Shown: in pieces, positions 9,367-18,243 of the stretch | Numbering within the stretch: position 1 is the first letter of the stretch | Layout of the letters: each line of letters begins with the position of its first letter | From: Eubacterium sp. | GTDB taxonomy: Bacteria > Bacillota > Clostridia > Lachnospirales > Lachnospiraceae | DNA length: 60,530 nucleotides | Assembly: GCA_017437905.1 (NCBI GenBank) | Contig: JAFRWY010000086.1 | Location: 1-60,530, forward strand | Direction of reading: 5' to 3' | The notes under the pieces: model-generated | Seen by the model: only the letters and a program-made list of their open reading frames with translations | Databases searched by the model: none | Told to the model about the DNA's origin: nothing | Translations under genes and position numbers: made by a program

Positions 9367-9663
9367 ATGACAATCAATAAGGAACAGAACGGTAGCACTC
9401 TGACAGTTTCAATCGAGGGACGTCTTGACACAACGACAGCACCGGAGCTTGAGCAGGAACTGAAGGCAGCTCTGAATGGTGTGACTGAACTTGTGATCGA
9501 CCTCGGTAAGCTGGATTATATCTCATCTGCAGGACTTCGTGTTCTCCTCTGGGCTCAGAAGACCATGAATCAGCAGGGATCCATGAAGGTGACCAATGTT
9601 CAGGAAGTGGTAAGTGAGGTATTTGAGGTGACCGGTTTTGCGGACATCCTTACGATCGAATAA
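9367..9663 (+). CDS. STAS-domain protein, SpoIIAA/RsbV-type anti-anti-sigma factor
   Basis: This 98-residue protein is a single STAS domain. The phosphorylation loop DYISSAGLRVLL is intact; in SpoIIAA and RsbV the Ser before AGLR is phosphorylated by a partner kinase. The N-terminal pattern GRLDTTTAPELEQEL is typical. The family binds a switch kinase/anti-sigma protein to free a sigma factor. No RsbW/SpoIIAB kinase or PP2C phosphatase gene lies in this window, so its partner must be elsewhere. AAGGAGG sits upstream of the ATG. It has its own promoter and terminator, so it appears to be a one-gene unit. Confidence 0.93.
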   Translation: MTINKEQNGSTLTVSIEGRLDTTTAPELEQELKAALNGVTELVIDLGKLDYISSAGLRVLLWAQKTMNQQGSMKVTNVQEVVSEVFEVTGFADILTIE

Positions 9664-9674
9664 TCAGGGGACGT

Positions 9675-9720
9675 AAGACACAACTGGCGTGTTCACACGT
9701 CGGTTGTGTCTTTCTTTATT
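9675..9720 (+). terminator. Rho-independent terminator after the STAS gene
   Basis: A perfect 10-bp stem (9675-9684 with 9703-9712) encloses a smaller CGTG/CACG stem. It is followed by TCTTTATT. Confidence 0.85.
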
Positions 9721-9726
9721 CAGACG

Positions 9727-11379
9727 ATGAGCACACAAACAGTGAAACCAACTTATGTGATCGGGCATAAAAACCCAGACACTGACTCTATCTCGGCTGC
9801 GATCGCTTACACTTATCTGAAGCAGAAGAAGGAGCCGGAGGAGATTTTCATAGCGGCCCGCTGCGGAAATATCAGCAGTGAGACCCAGTATGTACTGGAC
9901 CGGTTCGGTATTAAGCCACCCCGGTTTATTGGTGATGTCCGGACGCAGGTGCGCGACATGGAAATGCGCCATCTGAACGGGGTTCCGGAGGGGATGTCGC
10001 TGAAGGATGCCTGGGAGATCATGAAGGAGCATAAGGTAGTAACGCTCTGTATCACCGAGGGAAAACGTCTGTCGGCGCTCATCACCACCGGAGACATCAT
10101 GGAATCTTACATGGGCTCCTATGAAGCGAATACACTGTCGGATGCGAAGACCTCCTATATCAACATTGTTGCCACGCTGGACGGGGTGATGCTGGTTGGT
10201 GAACTGGGGGATATGCAGACTCAGGGCAAGGTCCTAATCGCTGCGGGAACACCGGATGCCATGGAAGAGCAGATCGCTCCCCATGACGTTGTGATCCTGG
10301 GTAATCGCTATGAATCCCAGCTCTGCGCCATTGAAATGGAGGCGGACTGCATCATCGTCTGTGCGGGTGCGAAGGTAACGGAGTCCATCAAGAAGCTTGC
10401 GGCCGAGAAGGGCTGCAAGGTCATCGTGACCCCGCATGATACCTTTACCGTAGCACGTCTTATCTATCAGAGCATTCCGATCCGCTATTTTATGCGGACG
10501 AAGGATCTGCAGACCTTTAAGGCGGATGATTATATCGAGGATGTTCTTCCGATCATGGCTTCCACGAGGCACAGATATTTCCCGGTGGTGGATTCCGCGG
10601 GGAATTACAAGGGCATGGTCAGCCGACGGAACTTCCTGGGTGCTTCCAGGAAGAAAGTCATCCTTGTGGATCATAATGAGAAGTCCCAGGCAGTTAACGG
10701 GATCGAGACTGCGGATCTTCTGGAGATCATTGATCATCACCGGCTCGGTACGGTGACAACGTCGAAGCCGGTATTCTTCCGGAACCAGCCGGTGGGCTGC
10801 ACCTGTACCATCATTTATCAGATGTTCATGGATGAAGGAATCGATATTCCGAAGGACATCGCGGGACTCATGCTTTCGGCCATCATTTCCGATACATTGC
10901 TGTACCGGTCCCCGACCTGTACAAATGTGGATAAGATTGCAGGCGAAAATCTTGCGCGGATCGCAGGTGTCGATGCGGAGGAACTGGCAAAGGCCATGTT
11001 CCAGGCGGGCAGTTATCTGGGAAATAAGACCGCGGGCGAGATCCTGCATCAGGATTTCAAGCGGTTTACAGCCGGAAAACACACGATCGCCGTGGGGCAG
11101 ATCAGTACCATGGACGCAAACGAGATCGAAACCATCAAAGAGAAGGTTCAGCCGGAGATGGACAAGATTCGGGAGCAGGACGATGTGGATCTGCTGTTCT
11201 TCATGATAACAAATATTTTAAAGGAGTCTTCGGAGGTGCTCTTCTCCGGAAACGGGGCTGAGGTCATCCTGGAGACAGGTTTCAATGTGACATCAAAGGA
11301 TCATAAGTCGGTTTATCTGCCGGGTGTGGTATCCCGGAAGAAGCAGATGGTACCGCTGATCACAGAGACCATGCGATGA
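9727..11379 (+). CDS. ppaC: CBS-domain manganese-dependent inorganic pyrophosphatase
   Basis: It hydrolyses pyrophosphate to two phosphates in the cytosol. The DHH-family signs are clear: HKNPDTDS near residue 13 and IIDHHRLG near 335, with the DHHA2 end domain (SYLGNKTAGEILHQDFK). Between the two halves of the DHH domain lies an insert with CBS (about 60-120), DRTGG (about 130-240) and CBS (about 245-300) parts. In this family the insert senses adenine nucleotides. The 550-residue length fits the CBS-containing type II enzymes. ATG 9727 is chosen because an upstream GTG at 9706 lies inside the terminator stem; no strong ribosome site is visible, which is odd. Confidence 0.95.
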   Translation: MSTQTVKPTYVIGHKNPDTDSISAAIAYTYLKQKKEPEEIFIAARCGNISSETQYVLDRFGIKPPRFIGDVRTQVRDMEMRHLNGVPEGMSLKDAWEIMKEHKVVTLCITEGKRLSALITTGDIMESYMGSYEANTLSDAKTSYINIVATLDGVMLVGELGDMQTQGKVLIAAGTPDAMEEQIAPHDVVILGNRYESQLCAIEMEADCIIVCAGAKVTESIKKLAAEKGCKVIVTPHDTFTVARLIYQSIPIRYFMRTKDLQTFKADDYIEDVLPIMASTRHRYFPVVDSAGNYKGMVSRRNFLGASRKKVILVDHNEKSQAVNGIETADLLEIIDHHRLGTVTTSKPVFFRNQPVGCTCTIIYQMFMDEGIDIPKDIAGLMLSAIISDTLLYRSPTCTNVDKIAGENLARIAGVDAEELAKAMFQAGSYLGNKTAGEILHQDFKRFTAGKHTIAVGQISTMDANEIETIKEKVQPEMDKIREQDDVDLLFFMITNILKESSEVLFSGNGAEVILETGFNVTSKDHKSVYLPGVVSRKKQMVPLITETMR

Positions 11380-11411
11380 CATGCAGGCGGGAAGCCGTGT
11401 GGCTAAGTGAG

Positions 11412-11543
11412 ACATAAGCCGCACAGGCAAGAGGTACATGAGCCGTACTCGCATGAGATGCATGAACTGTACTGGCAGGAGATACATGAGCCGTGCAGGC
11501 AGGAAATACATGAGCCGTGCAGGCAGGATGTACATAAGCTGTG
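11412..11543 (+). repeat. 24-bp non-coding tandem repeat, about 5.5 copies
   Basis: Units begin at 11412, 11436, 11460, 11484 and 11508, with a half unit from 11532. The consensus begins ACATGAGCCGTGCAGGCAGG. Units 4 and 5 are almost identical and outer ones have decayed. The array fills most of the 228-bp gap between ppaC and a degV gene; nothing else is seen there. Confidence 0.9.
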
Positions 11544-11607
11544 AACCGATGTGCGGTGTGTGACCGGAACGGCAGCGTGGGTTATTCTATACAAAAGGGG
11601 TTGTTGG

Positions 11608-12498
11608 ATGAGGGAGTTTACATTGTTTACGGACGTGAATACCGACGTCCATCCGGACTATGCAAAAGATGAGGGGATCGTGATCCTTCCGCAGTATTAC
11701 TACTTTGAAGGGGATGATATCATTTACGGGGACGAGATCCTGCTGGATGAAGAGACATTCTACAAGCGGTTGGCAGACGGGGAGACGGCGAAGTCTTCCG
11801 GCGTCAATCCGGACCGGGCACGCAGGACCTTCGAGGAGGAGCTGAAGAAAGGGAAGGATATCCTTGCCATCATATGTTCCTCGGGGCTCTCCATGAGTTA
11901 CCAGACCTGCCATAATGTGGCGGAGGAGCTGATGCAGGAATATCCGGGATCCAAGATCATCGTGATGGATTCCCTGAGCGAGTCCGGCGGTGCAGGGCTG
12001 ATGCTCTATGTGGCGCGGGACATGCAGAAGGAAGGCCGCACCATGGAGGAGATCCGGGATTATATCGAGTCCATCAAGCATAATTTTGTTGGAATGTTCG
12101 TGGTGGATGATCTGAAGTATCTGGTGCGTGGCGGACGGCTGAATCCCTTCAGCGGTGCATTTGGTACACTGCTGGACATTAAACCCATCCTGTACCTGAA
12201 TGAGGAAGGGAAGATCGTTCCGCTGAAGAAGGTACGGACCCGGAAGCGCGCGGTGAATGAGATCCTGCGGATCGCGAAGGATCTGCAGCCGGACCAGACA
12301 TATATGTATGTGGTCTATACCTACAACCGTGCGGATGCAGAGGAATTGGCGGATCGTGTGGAGTCGGAGCTTGGCATCAAGGTGAACCGGAAATACAATG
12401 TAGCCATGATCAATAATACCATTGGTGCACACACCGGGCCGAATGCCCTGGGACTTGGCTTTCTGGCTCACAGGAAATGGTCGGAAGTGAACGTGTGA
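11608..12498 (+). CDS. DegV family fatty-acid-binding protein
   Basis: The 296-residue product opens with TLFTDVNTDVHPDYAK, the DegV N-terminal pattern, and has the lipid-site loop SSGLSMSYQTC near residue 92. It also has KYLVRGGRLN near 172 and the closing IGAHTGPNALGLGF. DegV proteins bind a fatty acid; those acting with FakA (FakB) present it for phosphorylation. This is one of three degV genes here and lies far from fakA. ATG 11608 follows AAAGGGG by 7 bases; longer upstream in-frame starts lack a ribosome site. Confidence 0.93.
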   Translation: MREFTLFTDVNTDVHPDYAKDEGIVILPQYYYFEGDDIIYGDEILLDEETFYKRLADGETAKSSGVNPDRARRTFEEELKKGKDILAIICSSGLSMSYQTCHNVAEELMQEYPGSKIIVMDSLSESGGAGLMLYVARDMQKEGRTMEEIRDYIESIKHNFVGMFVVDDLKYLVRGGRLNPFSGAFGTLLDIKPILYLNEEGKIVPLKKVRTRKRAVNEILRIAKDLQPDQTYMYVVYTYNRADAEELADRVESELGIKVNRKYNVAMINNTIGAHTGPNALGLGFLAHRKWSEVNV

Positions 12499-12528
12499 CG
12501 GCTGGACGGATGATGAGAGGGTAGTAAG

Positions 12529-13242
12529 TTGGCTTACGAAATCAAGAAAAATACGGAGATCCTGAAACGGGAGAAGGCGGAGGCCGAGTTTCTGGAGAAG
12601 TATGGGGACCATACGGATGAGCTGCGAAGGGATCTGCCGACCTATGTGGATATGGGAGCGGTGAAGACCTCTTCCTCAAATCTCGGTAGGAAGCAGAAGC
12701 GGCTGGGCGTGGTCTACAAGATCATCGGCCTTTTGCTCATCGCTGCACTGGTCTTCGGTGCGGTTCTGGTGATCAAGCACGTCATCGGTTCCGGAGGCGA
12801 AGATATCACCAAATATCTTACCTTCACGGAGGTGGAGCTGGCGGATCATCTGGGACTTACCTTTGAGGATTATAATCAGCAGGCTCCGAAGGTTCAGCAA
12901 TACTCCGGCGGCACCGTGACCGTGCGGCAGGGAGGCAGTCTGCAGGTGATCTACATCAACGGGGATCAGGTGGGAGTTGCCACAGATGGCAGGGATTACC
13001 GATTCTACGGCGTCGGCGTAAATGATATGGAGGCCGATATCGCCGAGCTGATGACCTTTAAGTCGGATTATACCTTTAACGTCATCAATGACATGATGGG
13101 CGGGAGCTCCCAGTCTTACTATTATTGCGATACGGCAAAGAACCAGTGCCTGGTGCTGACTGTCAGTGACAAAACCCATCGGGTGGTATATATGACATTC
13201 TATACGGATCTAAAACTGATCAGCAAGGATCTCAGTTTCTAA
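12529..13242 (+). CDS. Single-pass membrane protein, unknown function
   Basis: The start is TTG 12529, 8 bases after GAGAGG. The 237-residue protein has a charged N-terminal part of about 60 residues, one membrane helix (VYKIIGLLLIAALVFGAVLV, about 64-85) and an outer domain of about 150 residues. The outer part contains a regular beta pattern (TVTVRQGGSLQVIYINGDQ). It begins 30 bases after the degV gene and is probably co-transcribed with it. A terminator follows at once. I do not recognise the family. Confidence 0.8.
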   Translation: MAYEIKKNTEILKREKAEAEFLEKYGDHTDELRRDLPTYVDMGAVKTSSSNLGRKQKRLGVVYKIIGLLLIAALVFGAVLVIKHVIGSGGEDITKYLTFTEVELADHLGLTFEDYNQQAPKVQQYSGGTVTVRQGGSLQVIYINGDQVGVATDGRDYRFYGVGVNDMEADIAELMTFKSDYTFNVINDMMGGSSQSYYYCDTAKNQCLVLTVSDKTHRVVYMTFYTDLKLISKDLSF

Positions 13243-13246
13243 GGAA

Positions 13247-13300
13247 AAGAGGCTTCGTCAACCGGTGCATGATTTTTGGTTGACGAAGCCTCTTTTTTTT
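13247..13300 (+). terminator. Strong Rho-independent terminator
   Basis: A perfect 17-bp stem (13247-13263 with 13278-13294) is followed by a T run to 13300. Confidence 0.95.
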
Positions 13301-13359
13301 GTTACACTCTTTTTTCGGATGATCCACCGGAGATGGAAACCGGGCCGGAGCATGTATCT

Positions 13360-13410
13360 CACTGCGGACAGTGCCTGGGCTGGAACAAGTATCACTGCGG
13401 ACAGTGCCTG
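13360..13410 (+). repeat. Duplicated mini-hairpin in symporter leader
   Basis: CACTGCGGACAGTGCCTG occurs at 13360-13377 and 13393-13410, exactly 33 bp apart. Each copy folds as a CACTG/CAGTG stem. A decayed third copy may begin near 13424. It lies 70-120 bases upstream of the symporter start. Confidence 0.75.
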
Positions 13411-13478
13411 CATTGGAGCGTGTATCACCTGAGGTCCATCATACAGGGATGTGGATCAGCTTGCGGAAGGAGTCGGGA

Positions 13479-14882
13479 ATGAACTGGTTATTTATCATAT
13501 GCATGGGAATCTATCTGGTGGCCATGATGGCCATCGGCTTTTATGACAGCCGGAGAAGCAGGGATTTCACTGAATATGCGGTGGCAGGCCGTCGGCAGAG
13601 TACCGTTACGGTATGTATGACCTTGCTGGCCACCGTGCTGGGGGCATCTGCCACCATCGGTATTACGGACACGGTATACAGTATCGGCTTCCCGGGAATC
13701 TGGTGGCTGGTGTTCGGCGCGGTAGGCCTCTTCCTGCAGTCACTGCTGCTGTCGGAACGGGTAAGAAAGATCGGCGCGGACACTCTGCCCCATCTGGCGG
13801 AGATCACCGTGGGAAGAGCTGCATCGGTGCTGCTTGCAGCCCTTATCACCATCGCCTGGGTGGGAGTGGTGGCAGGTCAGCTGGTGGCCATGCACAGCCT
13901 GGTGACCTTTGCCACGGGAAGCAGCAGCAAGTGGCTGATGCTTCTTCTGTCCGTCATCGTCATTGCCTATACAGCCCTGGGAGGACAGCTGTCGGTGGTA
14001 AAAACAGACCGGGTACAGCTGCTGGTGATCCTGGCGGGGATCCTTCTTACAGTCATCTGGCTCTTTGCCTCTACCCCCGGATCTGTGGGGGATGCGGCAC
14101 AGCAGGTGGAACTTCTGAATGATTCCTATGGTCCCATGAACCTCTTTACTCAGTTCTTCATCATCGGAGGCGTGTATTTCCTGGGACCGGACATCCTGTC
14201 CAGGAACTTCCTTTCCAGAGACGGACGGGCGGCGCGCCGGTCCGCGGCCATCGCCGGTATCGTACTGATGGTGGTGGCTTTCCTCATTACCATGATCGGT
14301 CTCTGGGCCAGGGAACATGTGACCGCGGAAGCTCTGGGGGGGCAGAAGACCTTGATGTATGTGATCTCGCTGCTTCCAAAATGGATCAGTGTGATCATGA
14401 GTCTGGGACTGCTGTCGGCCATTCTTTCCTCTACGGATACCTGCATCATCAACGCGGCAACCATATTCTCCCGGGATATCCTGGGAAAGAAGAGCGTAAC
14501 CTGTATCCGATTTACCGTGCTTGGGATCGGCGGTATCGCTACGGCCATTGCCCTTCTGGGCAGCGGCAATATTATCAGTATCCTGTCAGGCGCATATTCC
14601 ATCTACACGCCGGGGGTGATCTTCCCGCTGCTCATCGCCATTCTGGCACATGGAAAGCGGAGCATCAGAAAGCCGCTGTGGCTTGCGGCAGTGGCGGCCG
14701 GAGGCTGTTTCGGACTGGCGGGCACATTTATGAATCAGGTGCTGGTGGCCTGGGGAGTGCCTGAAAGTATCGTGTCCAACCTGTCTCTGATCGGAATGGG
14801 AGTATCGTTGATGCTTGCCCTGATGTCCGTAAGTTGGAACCGGCAGACGCATGCCGCAAAGGGAGCGAACAGTGGTTCTTAA
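13479..14882 (+). CDS. Sodium:solute symporter (SSS family)
   Basis: A 467-residue integral membrane protein with about 13 helices. Family signs include FTEYAVAGRRQ near residue 27, TDTVYSIGFPGIWW in helix 2 and the ALGGQLSVVKTDRVQ segment after helix 5. The family couples Na+ entry to uptake of a solute such as proline, pantothenate, sugar or carboxylate. The substrate cannot be read from sequence, and the neighbours do not reveal it. ATG 13479 follows AAGGAG. It is preceded by a terminator and a structured leader, and so is probably transcribed alone. Confidence 0.93.
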   Translation: MNWLFIICMGIYLVAMMAIGFYDSRRSRDFTEYAVAGRRQSTVTVCMTLLATVLGASATIGITDTVYSIGFPGIWWLVFGAVGLFLQSLLLSERVRKIGADTLPHLAEITVGRAASVLLAALITIAWVGVVAGQLVAMHSLVTFATGSSSKWLMLLLSVIVIAYTALGGQLSVVKTDRVQLLVILAGILLTVIWLFASTPGSVGDAAQQVELLNDSYGPMNLFTQFFIIGGVYFLGPDILSRNFLSRDGRAARRSAAIAGIVLMVVAFLITMIGLWAREHVTAEALGGQKTLMYVISLLPKWISVIMSLGLLSAILSSTDTCIINAATIFSRDILGKKSVTCIRFTVLGIGGIATAIALLGSGNIISILSGAYSIYTPGVIFPLLIAILAHGKRSIRKPLWLAAVAAGGCFGLAGTFMNQVLVAWGVPESIVSNLSLIGMGVSLMLALMSVSWNRQTHAAKGANSGS

Positions 14883-14908
14883 GGGGGTGCCCGACAGGAA
14901 TAATGGTC

Positions 14909-14937
14909 TTTCCAGAAGCCCTCACATATGATAGAAT
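14909..14937 (+). promoter_or_regulatory. Possible promoter for the HTH/kinase pair
   Basis: TTTCCA (14909-14914), 17 bases, TAGAAT (14932-14937). The -35 box is a weak match. Confidence 0.4.
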
Positions 14938-15017
14938 AGTCCGTGGGTAAACAGGTGCCGGCATAGCTTTCATGGATCCATGAATGCGGAATGTGTTTTG
15001 AAACGGAGGAGAATCAC

Positions 15018-15473
15018 TTGGGGGATAAATCAGCGAAGCTGTCAACTGAGGAATTATGGATGCGACTTTTCAGATCTGCCTCCGTCGGGGATTATCTGGA
15101 GCATACAGGTGATGCCTGTGAAATGCCTGCATTTTCCGAATATATATCGCAGCTGTGCAGGGAACGAAATGAAAAGCCGGAAAGCATCATAAAAAGGAGC
15201 AATCTGGATTCCTCCTATGGACACCGGCTTTTTTCAGGTGCACGAAATCCCTCCCGGGACACGGTTCTTCAGCTTGCCTTTGGCTTCGGGATGGATACGG
15301 ATGATGCGCAGCAGCTTCTGAAGATAGCCCGTGTTACCGCGTTACATCCCCGCGTCAAAAGAGATGCCGTCATCGCATATTGTCTGCATCACCGGATAAA
15401 TGTGACGGAAACGCAGATGGTGCTTTATGATCACAATCTGCCGCTTTTGGGGGTCAGACGTAATGAAGGATGA
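15018..15473 (+). CDS. HTH-type protein paired with receptor kinase
   Basis: TTG 15018 is chosen because GGAGGAG (15005-15011) sits 6 bases upstream; ATG 14991 has no such site. The 151-residue protein has a central helix-turn-helix-like part (ISQLCRERNEKPESIIKRSN, then GARNPSRDTVLQLAFGFGMD) and a conserved tail (LHPRVKRDAVIAYCLHH). Its stop lies 11 bases past the kinase ATG, so translation is coupled. I recall the same two-gene arrangement in other Lachnospiraceae. A role as substrate or regulator of the kinase is inference. Confidence 0.85.
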   Translation: MGDKSAKLSTEELWMRLFRSASVGDYLEHTGDACEMPAFSEYISQLCRERNEKPESIIKRSNLDSSYGHRLFSGARNPSRDTVLQLAFGFGMDTDDAQQLLKIARVTALHPRVKRDAVIAYCLHHRINVTETQMVLYDHNLPLLGVRRNEG

Positions 15474-16845
15474 TGCTCTTCTGCAATCCATACTGGAAAC
15501 ATATGATGATTCGGTTTATCCGGATGGATTTGCATCGGAATATGATATTATGGAATGCTTATCCGATCAAAACGGGATATGCACACTTCTTGTGCAGAAT
15601 AAAAACGAAGAAATCTGCATAGCGAAGTGTTATGACAAGTCCAAATGGAGGATATCCGACAATCGCGCGGTTCTGCAAAGCCTTGACCATGACGGCCTGC
15701 CGAGGTTTATTACTGAATTTGAAAGCGATACCATGACCGTAACGGTGAGGGAATACATCGAAGGGGTCCCTCTCAGCCGGTATGCGGAGGAAAATGAGCT
15801 GCACGAACAGGAAATCGTGGGAATATGCGTACGCATATGCGATATTCTCAGATACCTGCACCATAGAGACGAGCCGATCATCCACCGTGATATAAAGCCA
15901 CAGAATATTATTGTCTGCTCAGACGGGAGTGTATCGCTGATTGATTTTGATATAGCCCGTATCTACCGGCGTGGAAATGAGACAGACACCACATTCTTCG
16001 GGACGCCGGCCTACGCGCCGCCGGAGCAGTACGGTTTTTCGCAGACGGACGCACGGACGGACATCTATTCCCTGGGTATTCTGCTGCGCTGGCTGCTGAC
16101 CGGCAGCACAAAGGAGAATAAAAATGTCAGGGTCTATCGGCCGCTCGCAAAAATCATCAGAAAATGTACCGGCTTTGATCCCAAGGATCGTTTTACCGAC
16201 GTTTCGAGGTTAAAAAAGGCTCTCCTGCAGGCGAATCCCCGAACCCAGGGACTGCGCATGACTGCCATATCCTTTGGCGCCCTGCTTGCGGTAGGATTGT
16301 TGATCTTTGCGGGAGTCATGATCTACCGGACTGCTACCTACACGCCCTTCACCGCTGACGCCATCCCGGCATATCAGTCCGATGAGGAGAGGATTGCCGA
16401 TGCCGTAGCCTTCATGAAGGACAGATACGGTTCGGATATGTTCGATGAAAAGGACGATGTCGCTACGGTAGGAGATCTCCGCGCTGCGATGATCGAGCTG
16501 TACGGACTTGACCGCGAGTATGTGTATGGCATCAATACGGACATGCCAAGGGAGAGTGACGAATTCTTCATGCCCTGGGGATGGGATGACGGGCAGACCG
16601 TTGACCGGGATATTGCGATCTATGCAGCGGTCAAGGTACACGATCCTTCCATTGTCGCGGACTGGTCAGGCATTAAGGATGATAACGGCTATTACCCGGG
16701 TGTCCGTGTGGCGGTGGGCTTTGCGGAGGAAACAGGCATACTGACCGGAGTAAACCGTCCGAGTGATATTTCGATGGGGGAATTGGCGTTGATCCTTGCG
16801 AACTCGGACAGGGTGTTTGACAAAGCGAAAGGCAAGGAGGAATAA
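15463..16845 (+). CDS. Membrane serine/threonine protein kinase with outer SLH-like domain
   Basis: A 460-residue protein. The cytoplasmic kinase domain (about 1-265) has the ATP-site Lys in ICIAKCY, catalytic loop HRDIKPQN, metal loop DFD in place of DFG, and GTPAYAPPEQYG in place of the APE segment. No clear glycine-rich loop is seen. One helix follows (about 272-293), then an outer domain of about 165 residues containing YYPGVRVAVGFAEETGILTG, which resembles S-layer homology repeats. It is therefore a receptor-type kinase that may sense the cell wall. It is translated together with the HTH gene. Confidence 0.92.
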   Translation: MKDDALLQSILETYDDSVYPDGFASEYDIMECLSDQNGICTLLVQNKNEEICIAKCYDKSKWRISDNRAVLQSLDHDGLPRFITEFESDTMTVTVREYIEGVPLSRYAEENELHEQEIVGICVRICDILRYLHHRDEPIIHRDIKPQNIIVCSDGSVSLIDFDIARIYRRGNETDTTFFGTPAYAPPEQYGFSQTDARTDIYSLGILLRWLLTGSTKENKNVRVYRPLAKIIRKCTGFDPKDRFTDVSRLKKALLQANPRTQGLRMTAISFGALLAVGLLIFAGVMIYRTATYTPFTADAIPAYQSDEERIADAVAFMKDRYGSDMFDEKDDVATVGDLRAAMIELYGLDREYVYGINTDMPRESDEFFMPWGWDDGQTVDRDIAIYAAVKVHDPSIVADWSGIKDDNGYYPGVRVAVGFAEETGILTGVNRPSDISMGELALILANSDRVFDKAKGKEE

Positions 16846-16850
16846 AGAAG

Positions 16851-16874
16851 GGTGGTCTGTCAGGCCACCTTTTT
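16851..16874 (+). terminator. Rho-independent terminator after kinase gene
   Basis: A 7-bp stem (16851-16857 with 16863-16869, one G-T pair) is followed by TTTTT. Confidence 0.75.
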
Positions 16875-16956
16875 CAATTTTTCTTCTGATACTATGGTAT
16901 TCGGGGCATGGTACGTTTTCCCCAGTATCACAGAATGGAAAGGAGAAGGTTGAAGT

Positions 16957-18243
16957 ATGGTAAGAAGGAAGATTGCGAAGACGGGGAGGCTTCCCCTGTT
17001 GTTCACTCTGTGTCTGTCGTTGTTTCTGATAATTACCGCGTGGCCGGCGGAAGCACACGCAGAAGAGGGGAAAAGAATCAGTTTTGACGGCGACAGTACC
17101 TATGACTGGGCACATTTTTATTATATCGACTCTAAGGAAGACACCATCAGTGACCTGAAGATCCGGTTGTTGGATCCTGACAGCGAAGAGATCGATCCGG
17201 AGCTTTATACACTGACGGTCAGCCGGACATGGTGGGACGACGAGGCCGGAGAGGATGTCTATGAGACGGTGACGGCGCCTTACGGAATCTCCGGAGTGAA
17301 TCTGGAGGCAGGCTTTAACGAGTTCCGGGTAAGCGCGGTTATGAAGGATGATCCGGAGGACATAACGGAAGGGACCTTCTTCATCATCGATTCCCATTCC
17401 ATCTGCTGGATCTGTGCGGAGGTTACCTTCCCCGGATTCAAGAAAAAGGACGGGTGGCGTATGTGCGACAGATTCTGGGTGGACCTGGAGAAGCTTACCG
17501 CTCCGGTAGTGAAGGCCGGTGGGGAGAAGGTTCTCACCGAGGGAACGGATTATGAGGTAACCTACTTCACCAGAGTCGGAGATCTGGATGATATGAATAC
17601 CGAACGGGAAAAGGTTCTTGCGGGTGATAAGAAGTTGTCAGGCCTTCCGACGAAGCCGGGCGGATATGTGCTGCATATCCGGGGCATCGGTGACTACTAT
17701 GGTGAAACTGAGATCCTTCTGGATGTAGAGGGTGAACCGGTGAAGACCGGTTGGGAAATCTCCGGCAAAAAAAGGAAATATTATGATGAGGAAGGCAATC
17801 CCGTAACGGAATGGAAGAAGATCAGCGGGAAATGGTACTATTTTGACAAGCAGGGATGGATGGTGACCGGCTGGAAGAAGATCGGGAACAAATGGTACTG
17901 TTTTGATAATTCCGGAATCATGCAGACCGGATGGAAGAAGACGGGGAACAGCTGGTACTATCTCATGCCCGGGACCGGACAGATGGTGACGGGCTGGAAG
18001 CAGATCAATAAAAAATGGTATTATTTCAAGGCGGACGGAACCATGGCTGCCAACGAGTACTGCAAGGGCTATTGGCTGAATAAGGACGGAACCAATACCT
18101 ACACGGCGAAGGCGTCCTGGAAGAAGGATAAGACCGGCTGGTACTTCATCGATACGAAGGGCTGGTATGCGAAGAACCAGAAGCTTACCATCGACGGCGT
18201 GATCTACAGCTTCAATGCGGCGGGTTACTGTACCAATCCCTAG
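16957..18243 (+). CDS. Secreted protein with cell-wall-binding Trp/Tyr repeats
   Basis: A 428-residue protein. The signal peptide (LLFTLCLSLFLIITAWPAEA) is likely cut near HAEEG. About 230 residues of unrecognised beta-rich sequence follow. The C-terminal third has about six choline-binding-type repeats of the form GWKKIGNKWYCFDNSGIMQT. Such repeats bind choline or other wall polymers in Gram-positive bacteria. The first helix has strong hydrophobicity and no lipobox, so secretion and wall attachment are expected. It is a single-gene unit between two terminators. Confidence 0.9.
   Translation: MVRRKIAKTGRLPLLFTLCLSLFLIITAWPAEAHAEEGKRISFDGDSTYDWAHFYYIDSKEDTISDLKIRLLDPDSEEIDPELYTLTVSRTWWDDEAGEDVYETVTAPYGISGVNLEAGFNEFRVSAVMKDDPEDITEGTFFIIDSHSICWICAEVTFPGFKKKDGWRMCDRFWVDLEKLTAPVVKAGGEKVLTEGTDYEVTYFTRVGDLDDMNTEREKVLAGDKKLSGLPTKPGGYVLHIRGIGDYYGETEILLDVEGEPVKTGWEISGKKRKYYDEEGNPVTEWKKISGKWYYFDKQGWMVTGWKKIGNKWYCFDNSGIMQTGWKKTGNSWYYLMPGTGQMVTGWKQINKKWYYFKADGTMAANEYCKGYWLNKDGTNTYTAKASWKKDKTGWYFIDTKGWYAKNQKLTIDGVIYSFNAAGYCTNP

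Noticed and set aside
11293-11535. Minus-strand open frame over the 24-bp array (repeats of LPARLMY)
   Set aside because: It arises because 24 is a multiple of three; it has no ribosome site and runs into ppaC.
11412-11543. Possible CRISPR array
   Set aside because: Units are contiguous without spacers and show graded decay.
13243-13478. Riboswitch or T-box leader of the symporter
   Set aside because: I could not match any known conserved core; only the duplicated mini-hairpin is clear.
13276-13482. Small plus-strand frame with HCGQCLGW and HCGQCLHW, like a zinc protein
   Set aside because: It starts inside the terminator stem, and the Cys/His pattern is only the translation of the duplicated hairpin word.
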